Positions 33,835-42,946 are shown, numbered from the stretch's first letter. The stretch: DNA of 64,000 bases from Pseudomonas fluorescens (GCF_900636825.1 NZ_LR134318.1:5937501-6001500), one strand, 5' to 3'. Notes: a model not told the origin generated them from the letters alone. Translations and numbers: made by a program.

Positions 33835-34191
33835 ATGCGTTGGAGGGGATGGTCGTTGCTGTTGGCGCTGCTGTCGAGCGAAGCGTGCGCCCAGGCTTGC
33901 CTGGTGCATAGCCAGGGCGAGCGGCTCGATGTGAAAGTCTGTCAGCAGAACCGCAATATTCCGCAGAAACTGTTCACCGACGGCTTCTGCCAACCGACTC
34001 TCGCCGGGCAGAAAGTCGAAGTGCAATTCGTCGACCAATGCCCGAGCGGCGCATTCGGCGTGTGCAGCAACGCGCAGGTCGCCAATATGCCTTATCGCCA
34101 GGACATCCACTATTACGGCGTAGCCACCGACGCGGCGTATTTGAAGCCTTATTGCGAGGGCCAGAGCCAGGGCTCGTGGCGTAAACCTTGA
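33835..34191 (+). CDS. small exported cysteine-containing protein
   Basis: A 118-residue protein with a signal peptide (MRWRGWSLLLALLSSEACA, cleavage before QACLVH) and cysteines in the mature part at Cys22, Cys36, then in DGFCQP, DQCPSG, GVCSN and PYCEG, suggesting disulfides or metal binding in the periplasm. GGAG precedes the ATG by about 8 bases. It is the only plus-strand gene among three minus-strand zinc-related genes, and its position corresponds to PA5533. I know no function; linkage to the zinc genes is positional. Confidence 0.7.
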   Translation: MRWRGWSLLLALLSSEACAQACLVHSQGERLDVKVCQQNRNIPQKLFTDGFCQPTLAGQKVEVQFVDQCPSGAFGVCSNAQVANMPYRQDIHYYGVATDAAYLKPYCEGQSQGSWRKP

Positions 34192-34195
34192 GGCA

Positions 34196-34837
34196 TCAGC
34201 CAAGCCAATCGAGGGTCAGGATCAGACGCCGCTCGCCCATGGCGGGTTGCGGCGAGCGATGAATCAAACCAAAGCCTTCATTGCTTAGCCACTTTTCGCC
34301 CTTCAACAGCGCGACGTCACCGCTGTCGAGTTGCTGGATCTGCACGTGCGGCTCAGCGTTGGCCTGCCCCAGTTGCTGACGATCCATCGCCCCTTCCTTG
34401 AGCCACTCGCTACCGGCACCCGAGTAGGTGGTGATTAAACGCACCGGCACATGATCAACGTGGAAACGCGGGCACATGGCTTTATCCAGTACCCGCAGAC
34501 GCAGTCCGATGCGCTTGGCGCCGAGCAAGCAGGCAAAGGCGCTGACCAGCCATTTCAGGTCGGCGATAAAACCTTCGTAACCCTGCAGGTCACGCAATCC
34601 CGAAGCCAGTCCGGCCAGATCAGGCTCAGCGTCCTCGTCGGGCAACTCCAGACACACTGATTCGGCCAACGGTTCGTTGAGCGACAGGACCAAGTAAGCA
34701 AACTCGCTGACGTGCAGTGGCAGTTGCCGCTGCCAAACCGCGAGGTTGATGTCATCGTCGAGAATCCGCGTCAGCGCTTCAGGCGACGGGCCTTGGTGTT
34801 GGCTGCGCGTCGTTATCTGCTCAGGCTTGCGCATCAT
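34196..34837 (-). CDS. DUF1826 protein
   Basis: A 213-residue protein of the DUF1826 family, typically found beside COG0523 genes. Landmarks are LTRILDDDINLAVWQRQLP near the start, DKAMCPRFHVDHVPVRLITTYSGAGSEWL in the centre with a conserved Cys/His group that could bind metal, and GLIHRSPQPAMGERRLILTLDWLG at the end. The HVDH and later HRSP histidines are reminiscent of iron-dependent oxygenases, but that is inference. Start ATG 34837 overlaps the stop of the upstream COG0523 gene (ATGA) and has GAGG 8 bases ahead, so the two are coupled. Confidence 0.82.
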   Translation of the reverse strand: MMRKPEQITTRSQHQGPSPEALTRILDDDINLAVWQRQLPLHVSEFAYLVLSLNEPLAESVCLELPDEDAEPDLAGLASGLRDLQGYEGFIADLKWLVSAFACLLGAKRIGLRLRVLDKAMCPRFHVDHVPVRLITTYSGAGSEWLKEGAMDRQQLGQANAEPHVQIQQLDSGDVALLKGEKWLSNEGFGLIHRSPQPAMGERRLILTLDWLG

Positions 34838-36038
34838 GCGGCGTCCTCGTGCCATGGGCCGAATGGATCCGGCAACAATCGCCAGCCTTCGACCCCGAGC
34901 GCCATTTCTTCATCGGTCAGCAGGCAGCCGTCCAATTCTGCGAACAGTTGCGAGAAATCGATGTTCTGGCCAATGAACACCAGCTCCTGGCGACAATCTC
35001 CTACGCTCGGCGCCCAGTTTTCCATGATCGCTGCGTTGCTTTCCTGATCCTGCGGCCATTGGTTTTTTGGTACGAAACGCCACCAGCGTCCGGCAAAACC
35101 ATGGCGCATCAAACCGCCCGCCTGCGACCAGCTACCGGCATCCGTGGGTTTACTCGCCAGCCAGAAGAAGCCTTTGGATCGCAGCAACTTGCCGTTCAGC
35201 CAAGGACGGTCGATAAAGCTGAAAAAACGTTGCGGGTGAAACGGCCGACGCGCGCGGTAGGCGGTAGAAGCGATGCCGTACTCTTCGGTCTCCGCACATG
35301 TTCACCGCGCAGCTCTTTCAGCCAGCCTGGCGCTTGCGCAGCCCGTTCGAAATCGAAACGGCCGGTATTGAGGATTTTCTCCAACGGCACTTCACCCATC
35401 ACCATTGGAGTGATCTCGGCTTGCGCATTGAGGCGTCTCAAGATCGCCATCAGCTCATCCCGCTCGGCCTGGCTGATCAAATCAATCTTGCTGATCAACA
35501 GCACGTCTGCGAATTCGATCTGCTCGATCAACAGGTCAGTGATCGAGCGCTCATCTTCTTCACCGAGGATTTGTCCACGAGAAGCAAGATCTTCCGCAGC
35601 TTGGTAGTCGGGCAGGAAATTCGTGCCGTCGACGACGGTGACCATGGTGTCCAGACGCGCAACGTCGGAAAGGCTTTGCCCGTGTTCATCGCGGAAGGTG
35701 AACGTCTCGGCGACCGGCAGCGGCTCGGAGATCCCTGTGGATTCGATCAACAGATAATCGAAGCGTCCTTCAGCGGCGAGTTTGCTGACTTCCAGTAGAA
35801 GATCCTCGCGTAACGTACAACAGATACAGCCATTGCTCATTTCGACGATTTTTTCTTCTGAACGGTTCAGGCTCACATTACGCTGGACTTCGCTGCCATC
35901 GATGTTGATCTCGCTCATATCGTTAACGATGACTGCTACGCGGAGCCCTTGCCGATTACGTAGTACGTAATTCAAAAGCGTACTTTTTCCGACGCCGAGG
36001 AATCCTGAAAGTACGGTAACGGGTAACGCTTGTGACAT
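34834..36038 (-). pseudogene. second COG0523 GTPase, interrupted by a one-base frameshift
   Basis: The N-terminal frame runs from ATG 36038. It shows Walker A GFLGVGKST at 12-20, the metal motif NGCICC near 70-75, IESTGISEP, and SKID in the NKxD position. At about 35294 the frame breaks: after LKELRGEHV it reads out of family and stops near 35196. The family sequence resumes in another minus-strand frame (ETEEYGIASTAYRARRPFHPQ, then RSKGFFWLASKP) and ends at 34834. One missing base (GTGCGGAG where GTGCCGGAG is expected) explains it. Restored, the protein would be about 401 residues, normal for the PA5535 group. This is either a real recent inactivation or a sequencing error. A Zur-like box lies in its promoter. 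Confidence 0.85.
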
Positions 36039-36123
36039 TGGATAATCCTCTCGGTAGAGCAGCGAATTGGCGCAAATTTCTCAATGAAAACCTTTTTATG
36101 AAAAAAGCTATCGTGACTTGAAT

Positions 36124-36138
36124 TGTTATAATGTAACA
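36124..36138. promoter_or_regulatory. Zur-like box in the folE2 / COG0523 divergent promoter
   Basis: TGTTATAATGTAACA is a palindrome with a one-base offset in the centre and matches the general Zur pattern (GTTATA-n-TATAAC type). It contains a perfect TATAAT at 36127-36132. It lies 31 bases before the folE2 ATG and about 86 before the COG0523 ATG, so zinc-loaded Zur could repress both directions. A near-identical 13-mer is at 48927-48939. Confidence 0.7.
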
Positions 36139-36168
36139 TCAAATTCAATTAACACGATGGTTCTGCTC

Positions 36169-37065
36169 ATGAATTCGCTGACACTTCCAGATATCGCCGT
36201 ACAGCCCGCTCGCCATGCGCTGCCCCTCGAATGGGTAGGCATGCACGGCATCGCTTTGCCTGTCGTGCTGGAAGGGCAACGGTTAAGTGCGAAAGCTGAT
36301 GCTGGAGTCAGTCTGGATGACGGTGAGGCGCGGGGGATTCACATGTCGCGTCTTTACCTGGAGCTGGAAATGCTCGAACGGGAGAGTCTTTGCCCTTCGT
36401 TACTGCAGCAGGTATTGAGGCGTTTTCTGGAAAGCCACGAAGGCTTATCGAGCCGGGCTTACCTGAATATTCACACCGACTTGCTACTGAAACGGCCAGC
36501 ATTGATCAGCCCTTTGGCGGGATGGAAATCTTATCCGACAACCATTTCTGCAAGCCTCGAACATGAGATGTTCCACGTGGAACTAAAGATCGAAGTGCCC
36601 TATTCCTCCACTTGCCCTTGTTCAGCAGCATTGGCGAGACAGCTCATCCAGCAGCAATTCATCACCGATTTCGCCAATCACTCACTTCGGCACGCAGACG
36701 TTTTAGCCTGGCTCGGATCATCGAACGGCATTGTCGCCACGCCGCACAGTCAACGAAGCACCGCTCAACTAAATGTGCACCTCGACGAATTTATCGATGA
36801 ATTACCGCTGGGCGTAATCATCAATTACGCCGAAGCAGCGCTCGGTACTGCCGTGCAGACCGCGGTCAAGCGTGCAGACGAGCAAGCCTTCGCCCTCGCA
36901 AATGGACAGAACCTGATGTTCTGCGAAGACGCCGCCCGCCGATTGAATCTGGCGCTGCGCCGCACACCCGGGGTCAAGCGCTTCAACCTGCGGGTAATCC
37001 ACGCCGAAAGCCTGCACGCCCATGACGCTGTCGCAGAGAGCCAGTGGCAGCGTGAACAAGCATGA
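36169..37065 (+). CDS. folE2: zinc-independent GTP cyclohydrolase IB
   Basis: Makes 7,8-dihydroneopterin triphosphate for folate when the zinc enzyme FolE is starved. The protein is 298 residues. DAGVSLDDGEARGIHMSRLY (about 45-64), the metal-site cysteine segment STCPCSAALARQ (about 146-157) and the C-terminal LPLGVIINYAEAALGTAVQTAVKR are diagnostic of the FolE2 family. I chose ATG 36169 because the family starts at MNSLTLPDI; earlier in-frame ATGs overlap or follow the Zur-like box without a ribosome site. Its stop overlaps the start of the ABC ATPase gene (ATGA), so folate synthesis and metal import are in one operon. Confidence 0.93.
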   Translation: MNSLTLPDIAVQPARHALPLEWVGMHGIALPVVLEGQRLSAKADAGVSLDDGEARGIHMSRLYLELEMLERESLCPSLLQQVLRRFLESHEGLSSRAYLNIHTDLLLKRPALISPLAGWKSYPTTISASLEHEMFHVELKIEVPYSSTCPCSAALARQLIQQQFITDFANHSLRHADVLAWLGSSNGIVATPHSQRSTAQLNVHLDEFIDELPLGVIINYAEAALGTAVQTAVKRADEQAFALANGQNLMFCEDAARRLNLALRRTPGVKRFNLRVIHAESLHAHDAVAESQWQREQA

Positions 37066-37730
37066 TCCGATGCCAATCCCTGAGTTGGGGCGCGCTCGGC
37101 CAGCCCTTGACCACAGCTCTTGATCTGGAACTTGACGCTGGCAGCTTGACCGCCGTCATCGGCGCGAACGGCTGCGGCAAAAGCAGCCTGCTGAAGGTCA
37201 TCGCCGGACTGCAAAAACCCTTGGCAGGAAAGGTGACCCTCAGTGTTCCACGGCAAAGTGGCTTGTCTTTCTTGCCGCAACAGCAACACCTCGATCGGCA
37301 ATTTCCGATCAGTCTCGAAGAGTTGATCGCCGCTGGATTCTGGGGTCGTCGACTGTCCACGCAACTGCGCGCACAACGTCTGCAGGATGCACTGGAGAAC
37401 TGGCACCTGAGTGGACTTGAACACCGCCCGCTCATCGCCCTTTCCGGGGGAGAGCTGCAACGCGCCCTGCTCGCCCGATTGAGCCTGACCGATGCCCCCG
37501 TCCTTCTTCTCGATGAACCTCACGCGGCGCTGGACGAACTCGGGCAACAACTGCTTTGGCAGCACATACATGCTTGGCAGAACGAAGGTCGTACGCTCGT
37601 CGTGGTGTGCCACGACCTCGGCGCCGTGCGCCAGCACATTCCACAAACGTTGCTGATCAGACATGGCCAGTGCGTATTCGGCACCAGCGCGGAATTGATC
37701 GAGCAAACGCCGCACGCGCAGGTGGCCTGA
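37062..37730 (+). CDS. metal ABC importer ATPase (ZnuC-like)
   Basis: A 222-residue ATPase of the zinc/manganese ABC family. Walker A is GANGCGKSS at about 37-45, the signature LSGGELQRALLARL near 127-140, Walker B VLLLDEPHAALDE, and the switch histidine is in VVVCHDLGAV. It overlaps folE2 by 4 bases and the permease start by one base (TGATG). In P. aeruginosa the main znuABC is beside zur; this copy, in a folE2 operon with a different order, looks like a second importer induced by zinc starvation. Confidence 0.88.
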   Translation: MIRCQSLSWGALGQPLTTALDLELDAGSLTAVIGANGCGKSSLLKVIAGLQKPLAGKVTLSVPRQSGLSFLPQQQHLDRQFPISLEELIAAGFWGRRLSTQLRAQRLQDALENWHLSGLEHRPLIALSGGELQRALLARLSLTDAPVLLLDEPHAALDELGQQLLWQHIHAWQNEGRTLVVVCHDLGAVRQHIPQTLLIRHGQCVFGTSAELIEQTPHAQVA

Positions 37731-38593
37731 TGCAAGCCGTCGCCCACCTCTGGCAACCATTCCTCGACTTCATGTTCATGCGCAGAGCGCTGCTTGGCGG
37801 ATTAGTGTTGGCCTGCAGCACCGCACCGCTCGGAGTGTTTCTGATTCTGCGCCGGATGAGCCTGATCGGCGATGCGGTGGCCCATGGCATCCTGCCGGGG
37901 GCTGCGTTGGGGTTCTGGTTCGCCGGCCTAAGCCTGCCCGCGCTCACAGTTGGCGGCCTTGGTGCTGGCCTGAGCATGGCCGGGCTTGCCGCCTGGATCA
38001 CCCGCCGCACCGCTTTGCGCGAGGACGCGAGCCTCGCCGCGATCTACCCGATTTCCCTGGCCGGCGGCGTCCTGATTCTCGGCATTGCCGGCAAACGGCT
38101 CGACTTATTGCACCTGCTATTCGGCTCGGCTCTGGCAGTTGATGGGCCGACACTTACCGGAATGTTATGGGTCTCGGCGTTCAGCCTGATAGCCATGGCG
38201 CTGATCTACAAACCGTTGCTACTCGACACCCTCGATCCGCTGTTTCTGAGAACGGTGAGCCGCCTCGGCCCGCTCGCTCATGGCGTGTTCCTGACCTTGG
38301 TGGTGCTCAATCTGGTCATCGGTTTCCAGGCGATCGGCGCATTGATGGTCGTCGGACTGATGATGCTGCCGGCCGTGGCGTCGCGATTCTGGAGTCGGCG
38401 CCTGCCGATCCTGATCGCCATCGCCGCGGTTATGGGCTGCCTCTCTGTCTGGTTCGGTTTGCTGCTGTCGTTCTATTACTCGCTACCGAGCGGCCCGGCC
38501 ATCGTGCTGGTCGCCGGCGCCGGTTATTTACTCTCCGTGGTGTTCGGACCAGTTCACGGTCTGCTGCGCCGCCCGCCCTTGCTCACGTCCTAA
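37730..38593 (+). CDS. metal ABC importer permease (ZnuB-like)
   Basis: A 287-residue permease of the ABC-3 family with about eight membrane segments. RRALLGGLVLACSTAPLGVFLILRRMSLIGDAVAHGILPG near the N-terminus is the classic family signature, and IGFQAIGALMVVGLMMLPAVASRFW is typical of the later helices. The start ATG 37730 shares one base with the ATPase stop, and the stop TAA is followed by the binding-protein gene within 15 bases. Zinc is the likely substrate because of the Zur-like box and folE2, though manganese permeases look similar. Confidence 0.9.
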   Translation: MQAVAHLWQPFLDFMFMRRALLGGLVLACSTAPLGVFLILRRMSLIGDAVAHGILPGAALGFWFAGLSLPALTVGGLGAGLSMAGLAAWITRRTALREDASLAAIYPISLAGGVLILGIAGKRLDLLHLLFGSALAVDGPTLTGMLWVSAFSLIAMALIYKPLLLDTLDPLFLRTVSRLGPLAHGVFLTLVVLNLVIGFQAIGALMVVGLMMLPAVASRFWSRRLPILIAIAAVMGCLSVWFGLLLSFYYSLPSGPAIVLVAGAGYLLSVVFGPVHGLLRRPPLLTS

Positions 38594-38607
38594 TGAGGTT
38601 TTCTCCG

Positions 38608-39483
38608 ATGCGCATTCTTTTTGTATTGTTCAGCCTGCTGTTATCGATGCCTATATGGGCGTCGGAGAAATTGCCGGTGGTGACCAGCTTCAGCATCCTC
38701 GCCGACATGGTCAATCAGGTAGGCGGCGAGCATGTTCAGATCACCAATATGGTCGGCGCGGACGCCGACGCGCACACATACGAGCCGACACCGGACGATG
38801 CCAAAGCGCTGCTGCATGCCAAATTGATTATCAAGAATGGCCTCGGATTCGAACCGTGGCTGGATCGGCTGGTGACCAGCACTGAGACCAAGGCGACCGT
38901 TGTCAGCGCCAGCCATGGCGTGATTCCTCGCACAATGGATGAAGACGGCGAAAGCGTTCCCGATCCACATGCCTGGCACAACCTCGCGAACGCCGAGTTG
39001 TACGTTGCCAACATCACCCAAGCATTGATCACCGCTGACCCGGCGAACAAGGCCGACTACCAGCGCAACAGCACCACCTACCTCAAGCAGATCTACAAGC
39101 TGCTCGCGGAGGCCAAGGCCAAGCTCGGTTCACTGCCGCCGGGCAATCGCAAGATCGTCACCAGCCATGATGCCTTCGGTTATCTGGGTCAGGCCTATGG
39201 CATCGACTTCATGGCGCCGCAGGGCCTGTCGACCGAACGCGAACCCTCAGCCGCCGAAGTCGCTGCGCTGATTACGCAGATTCGCCACGCCAAGGTCAAA
39301 GCGGTGTTCATGGAAAACATCAAGGACGCGCGCCTGCTCAAGCAGATCGCAGAAGAAAGCGGCGCGCACATCGGTGGCACGTTGTACTCCGACGCCCTCG
39401 CCGCCAACGGTCCGGCCAGCACGTTCACTGGCCTGTTCGAATACAACCTCGACACTCTCTACAAAGCGTTGAGTCAACCGTAA
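38608..39483 (+). CDS. metal-binding periplasmic protein of the ABC importer (cluster A-I)
   Basis: A 291-residue binding protein with a signal peptide (MRILFVLFSLLLSMPIW, cut near WAS). Expected metal ligands are visible: His in DADAHTYEPTPDDA, His in DPHAWHN, His/Asp in TSHDAFGYLG, and Asp in GGTLYSDALA. The His-rich loop that marks most ZnuA proteins is absent; that region reads TMDEDGESVPDPHAW, so affinity or substrate may differ. ATG 38608 has GAGG 9 bases ahead; an ATG at 38593 overlaps the permease stop but has no site. Last gene of the folE2 operon. Confidence 0.88.
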   Translation: MRILFVLFSLLLSMPIWASEKLPVVTSFSILADMVNQVGGEHVQITNMVGADADAHTYEPTPDDAKALLHAKLIIKNGLGFEPWLDRLVTSTETKATVVSASHGVIPRTMDEDGESVPDPHAWHNLANAELYVANITQALITADPANKADYQRNSTTYLKQIYKLLAEAKAKLGSLPPGNRKIVTSHDAFGYLGQAYGIDFMAPQGLSTEREPSAAEVAALITQIRHAKVKAVFMENIKDARLLKQIAEESGAHIGGTLYSDALAANGPASTFTGLFEYNLDTLYKALSQP

Positions 39484-39503
39484 GCCTGCTGACGGTTCTT
39501 CTT
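39476..39503 (+). terminator. weak terminator of the folE2-importer operon
   Basis: AACCGT (overlapping the stop codon) pairs with ACGGTT at 39492-39497 across a 10-base loop, followed by CTTCTT. The stem is short, so this is a tentative call. Confidence 0.35.
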
Positions 39504-40020
39504 ACGCGCGGGGTTTAACGGTGCCGCAATCTTTGCCCAGCCACACCGCGCGAGTTTCCAGGCTGCCTTTCTGATTGATCCCGATGGCATTAAACGTCCC
39601 GTTGGCAACGGTGTTGAATTCGCGATCACTGAGGAAGGTCGCCACGCCGGTGCCTTGCGCTTTCGGGCAGCTGAAGCGGAATTTCCATTGGTTGCCGGTG
39701 CGCTCGGTGATCTGCTGCTTGCAGCCCGATTGCGGATCCGCCAGTGGAATATCATTGGTCGCCACTTGCTCCGGCGTGAGGCAGGCGCGGATGCCTTTGC
39801 CGCCAATGTTGATCCCGTTTTTCTCCAGTGCGGCGCGCTGTTGAGGGGTGATCTGCCCCTGGATCTGGCCAAGGATCGATTGCACATCCATCGCCTGATC
39901 ATCGACTTTCAGATTGCTCGAAGTCATTTCCCACAAACCCGGCTGCAGCATCTGCGCCTGAGCAACCACCGGTAAAGCCAAACCCACACCCAGCGCCAAA
40001 CTCAGCAGACGAACGTTCAT
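39502..40020 (-). CDS. DUF3617 exported protein
   Basis: A 172-residue protein with a clear signal peptide (MNVRLLSLALGVGLALPVVA, cleavage after AQA). The mature part begins MLQPGLWEMTSSNLKVDDQ, characteristic of DUF3617, and contains IRACLTPEQVA, SGCKQQITERTGNQWKFRFSCP and KDCGTVKP with four cysteines likely to form disulfides. Function unknown. It converges with the metal importer operon and shows no sign of belonging to it. Confidence 0.85.
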   Translation of the reverse strand: MNVRLLSLALGVGLALPVVAQAQMLQPGLWEMTSSNLKVDDQAMDVQSILGQIQGQITPQQRAALEKNGINIGGKGIRACLTPEQVATNDIPLADPQSGCKQQITERTGNQWKFRFSCPKAQGTGVATFLSDREFNTVANGTFNAIGINQKGSLETRAVWLGKDCGTVKPRA

Positions 40021-40150
40021 CGAAAAACTCCTGATCAGTAGTGGCCGTTAGACGTCGGCCGATTGCTTCGGTTCATGCCCAATTAAATAGCGACATTCAC
40101 GGTAGAACATGGTCTGTTAAGCATTGAGTCTTCCGGAGCAAGGCTGCCCC

Positions 40151-41590
40151 ATGGATTATTTCGGACCGCACATCTTCGGTTATCTGATCGCCCTGACACA
40201 CACCCTTGGCTTGATCGCCGCGATCCATGCGGTGCTGACCGTGCGCACGGCCCAAGGCTCGATCGCTTGGGCATTGTCGCTGATCTTCATTCCCTACCTC
40301 ACGCTAATTCCATACCTGGTGTTCGGTCGCAGCACCTTCGATGGTTACATCAAAGCGCGCCGCCAAGCCAACGAACAGATGCGCCAGGCCATCTCGGAAC
40401 TGAATTGGCGCCCGTGGGTTGAAGAAGCCTTGGCCGCGCGCGCTTCGAATGCTTACGCATCTTTACGCGCCATGCCCAAACTGGGGCGCATGCCCTGTCT
40501 GGCCAACAACGAAGTCGAGTTATTGGTGAATGGTGGCGCTACCTTCGAGGCGATATTCCGCGCCATCGCCGAAGCTAAAGAGGCCGTGCTGATTCAGTTT
40601 TTCATCATTCACGATGACCGGCTCGGCCAGCGCCTGCGTGACGTGCTGCTGCAAAAAGCTGCGGAAGGCGTGGCGATTCATCTGTTGTACGACCGCATCG
40701 GTAGCCATGCCCTGCCCCACAGTTATGTTCAGGCACTGCGTGATGGCGGCGTCGAGGTCAAAGCCTTCGCCAATCGAAGTGGCTGGCTCAATCGTTTCCA
40801 GGTCAACTTTCGCAATCATCGCAAAATCGTCGTGGTCGACGGTGTCGTGGGGTTTGTCGGCGGGCATAACGTTGGCGATGAATACATGGGCCAGAAACCA
40901 CCGCTGGCGCCGTGGCGCGACACGCATGTGAAAGTTCGTGGCCCAGTGGTGGCCTGCATGCAGGAATCCTTCGCCGAAGACTGGTTCTGGGTCACACGCA
41001 CATTGCCGCCGTTGATTTTGCCGGACGCATACCCTGAAGACGGCGTGCTGTGCCAACTGCTCGCCAGCGGGCCGGCCGATGCCTACGAAACCTGCTCGCT
41101 GTTCTTTGTTGAAGCGATCCATGCGGCGACCGAACGAGTGTGGATCACCAGCCCTTATTTCATTCCTGACGAAGCGGTGTTTGCGGCGCTGCGCCTGGCG
41201 GTGCTGCGCGGCGTCGATGTGCGTTTACTGCTGCCGTCGCGGCCGGATCATCGCATCGTCTACGCCGCATCCAGTCTGTATGCGTTTGAAGCCGTACGTG
41301 CCGGGGTGCGGGTATTTCGCTACGAACCCGGCTTCCTTCATCAGAAAGTAGTGCTGATCGACAGTGAGATCAGTGCCATCGGCAGCGCCAATCTGGACAA
41401 CCGTTCATTCCGGCTGAATTTCGAAGTGATGTTGCTGACCGTTGACAGCGACTTCGCTGCGAGCGTGGAACAGATGCTCAATCGGGACTTTGAAAACGCT
41501 TACGAAGTCGCCAAAGGAGAAAGCCGGGAGATCCACCGCCTGCAACAAGTTGGCATGCGGATCGCCCGGCTGATTTCGCCAATTCTGTAA
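40151..41590 (+). CDS. cls: cardiolipin synthase
   Basis: Joins two phosphatidylglycerol molecules into cardiolipin at the inner membrane. The protein is 479 residues, the usual length. Two N-terminal membrane helices (about 3-60) precede two HKD phospholipase D motifs: HRKIVVVDGVVGFVGGHNVGDEY near 225 and HQKVVLIDSEISAIGSANLDNRS near 397. ATG 40151 has AAGG upstream; the open frame begins 9 residues earlier. Convergent with cfa, with the two stop codons three bases apart inside a palindrome. Confidence 0.94.
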   Translation: MDYFGPHIFGYLIALTHTLGLIAAIHAVLTVRTAQGSIAWALSLIFIPYLTLIPYLVFGRSTFDGYIKARRQANEQMRQAISELNWRPWVEEALAARASNAYASLRAMPKLGRMPCLANNEVELLVNGGATFEAIFRAIAEAKEAVLIQFFIIHDDRLGQRLRDVLLQKAAEGVAIHLLYDRIGSHALPHSYVQALRDGGVEVKAFANRSGWLNRFQVNFRNHRKIVVVDGVVGFVGGHNVGDEYMGQKPPLAPWRDTHVKVRGPVVACMQESFAEDWFWVTRTLPPLILPDAYPEDGVLCQLLASGPADAYETCSLFFVEAIHAATERVWITSPYFIPDEAVFAALRLAVLRGVDVRLLLPSRPDHRIVYAASSLYAFEAVRAGVRVFRYEPGFLHQKVVLIDSEISAIGSANLDNRSFRLNFEVMLLTVDSDFAASVEQMLNRDFENAYEVAKGESREIHRLQQVGMRIARLISPIL

Positions 41591-41602
41591 CCCTAGGGGT
41601 TA
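41588..41602. terminator. short palindrome shared by the cls and cfa stop codons
   Basis: TAACCCTAGGGGTTA forms a 6-bp stem that contains the TAA of cls and the TAG of cfa read from the other strand. No T tract is present, so its role as a bidirectional terminator is uncertain. Confidence 0.3.
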
Positions 41603-42780
41603 TAGATATCGTCACGGGTCCACGGCAATTCGTGGCTGCCATCCGGGTGCGCTTTTACCGCGAGGATCTGGTGCAAATTGATCCAGCCGCGCGCGAACGC
41701 ATAAGCGCAACCGGCCAGATACAGGCGCCAGATGCGCAGCGCTTGCTCTGGTACCAGATTCGCCGCAGCTTCAAGGTTGTCTTCCAGCCGCTCGCTCCAG
41801 TGATCGAGCGTGCGAGCGTAGTGCAGGCGCAGGCTTTCAACGTCGACAATCTCCAGCCCGGCTTCGCTGATCTCGGCCGAGATCATCGACACGTGCGGTA
41901 ACTCGCCGTTGGGGAATACATACTTCTCGATGAACTCGCCGGCGCCTCGTCCGACTGGTCGGCCGTCAGTGTGCTTGGCGGTGATACCGTGGTTCATCAC
42001 CAGGCCGCCCTCCTTCACCGCGCCGAACAACGTCTTGCAATACTCGGCCAGATTCGCGTGACCGACATGCTCGAACATGCCGACGCTGACGACCTTGTCG
42101 AAACGCCCGTCCTGGGGCAAATCGCGGTAGTCGAGCAACTGCAGTTCGATCTGATCTTCCAGGCCTTCAGCCTTGACTCGCTCGCGCGCAAGTTCCAGCT
42201 GTTCCTTGCTTAGCGTAATGCCAAAAACTTTCGCCCCAAACTCTCTCGCCGCATAGCGCGCCAGGCCACCCCAGCCGCAGCCGACATCCAGCAGATAGTC
42301 GCCCGGTTGCAAACGCAATTTGCGGCACAGATGGCGGAACTTGGCTTGCTGCGCTTGTTCGAGGGTTTCGCTGCCCGTTTCGAAATACGCGCAGGAATAG
42401 GCCATGTCGCTGTCCAGCCATAGCTGGTAGAACGCGTTCGACAGGTCGTAATGATAGGAGATGGCCTTGGCGTCAGTTTCCTTGTCGTGCAAGGTCCGTA
42501 CGGGCTGGCTGCCGTCATCTTCGTCGAGTAGCGCCGAACTCAATTCGTCACAGACGCGGATGACTTCGCTGATCGAGCCCTCTAGTTCAAGCTTGCCTTC
42601 GACAAAAGCCGCACCCAGTGCATCAAGGCTTGGATGGGTGAATTGAGTCACCATTTGCGGGTCCTTGACCACAATGGTGACACTGGGCGCCGGGCCCAGG
42701 TTGAACTCATGGCCGTCCCAGAGACGCAAGCGAAGCGGAAGCTGCAAATTCTGTAAGGCCGGTGGAAGTTGCGCGAGCAT
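41593..42780 (-). CDS. cfa: cyclopropane-fatty-acyl-phospholipid synthase
   Basis: Uses S-adenosylmethionine to add a methylene across double bonds of membrane lipids. The protein is 395 residues. An N-terminal lipid-binding domain (about 1-105) is followed by ISYHYDLSNAFYQLWLDSDMAYSCAYF, the family hallmark; the SAM site LLDVGCGWGGLARYAA near 165; and SVGMFEHVG and HYARTLDHW in the C-terminal catalytic part. A GGGGGA ribosome site precedes the ATG. It stands alone between cls and the SPFH-hmtA operon. Confidence 0.94.
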   Translation of the reverse strand: MLAQLPPALQNLQLPLRLRLWDGHEFNLGPAPSVTIVVKDPQMVTQFTHPSLDALGAAFVEGKLELEGSISEVIRVCDELSSALLDEDDGSQPVRTLHDKETDAKAISYHYDLSNAFYQLWLDSDMAYSCAYFETGSETLEQAQQAKFRHLCRKLRLQPGDYLLDVGCGWGGLARYAAREFGAKVFGITLSKEQLELARERVKAEGLEDQIELQLLDYRDLPQDGRFDKVVSVGMFEHVGHANLAEYCKTLFGAVKEGGLVMNHGITAKHTDGRPVGRGAGEFIEKYVFPNGELPHVSMISAEISEAGLEIVDVESLRLHYARTLDHWSERLEDNLEAAANLVPEQALRIWRLYLAGCAYAFARGWINLHQILAVKAHPDGSHELPWTRDDIYNP

Positions 42781-42829
42781 GGAAAATCCCCCTTGTTTCA
42801 GACGTCAAATCTGAGGGTAGACCATCCTG

Positions 42830-42859
42830 GAAAAATAGCAGGCTATCGATTTGATAGCC
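42830..42859 (-). terminator. terminator of the SPFH-hmtA operon
   Basis: On the minus strand, stem GGCTATC / GATAGCC with loop AAATC is followed by TGCTATTTTT. It lies about 90 bases past the hmtA stop and 50 bases before the cfa start. Confidence 0.55.
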
Positions 42860-42946
42860 GCCGACTATGCATCCCGAGTCTGTTCAAGCGCTTTCAAAGA
42901 CATCTGTTCAAAGGACAAACCGCCCGATGCGCAGTTCAAAAAATGC

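Noticed and set aside
34834..35187. Independent 117-residue gene
   Set aside because: Its sequence is the C-terminal domain of the frameshifted COG0523 protein and its reading begins mid-domain.
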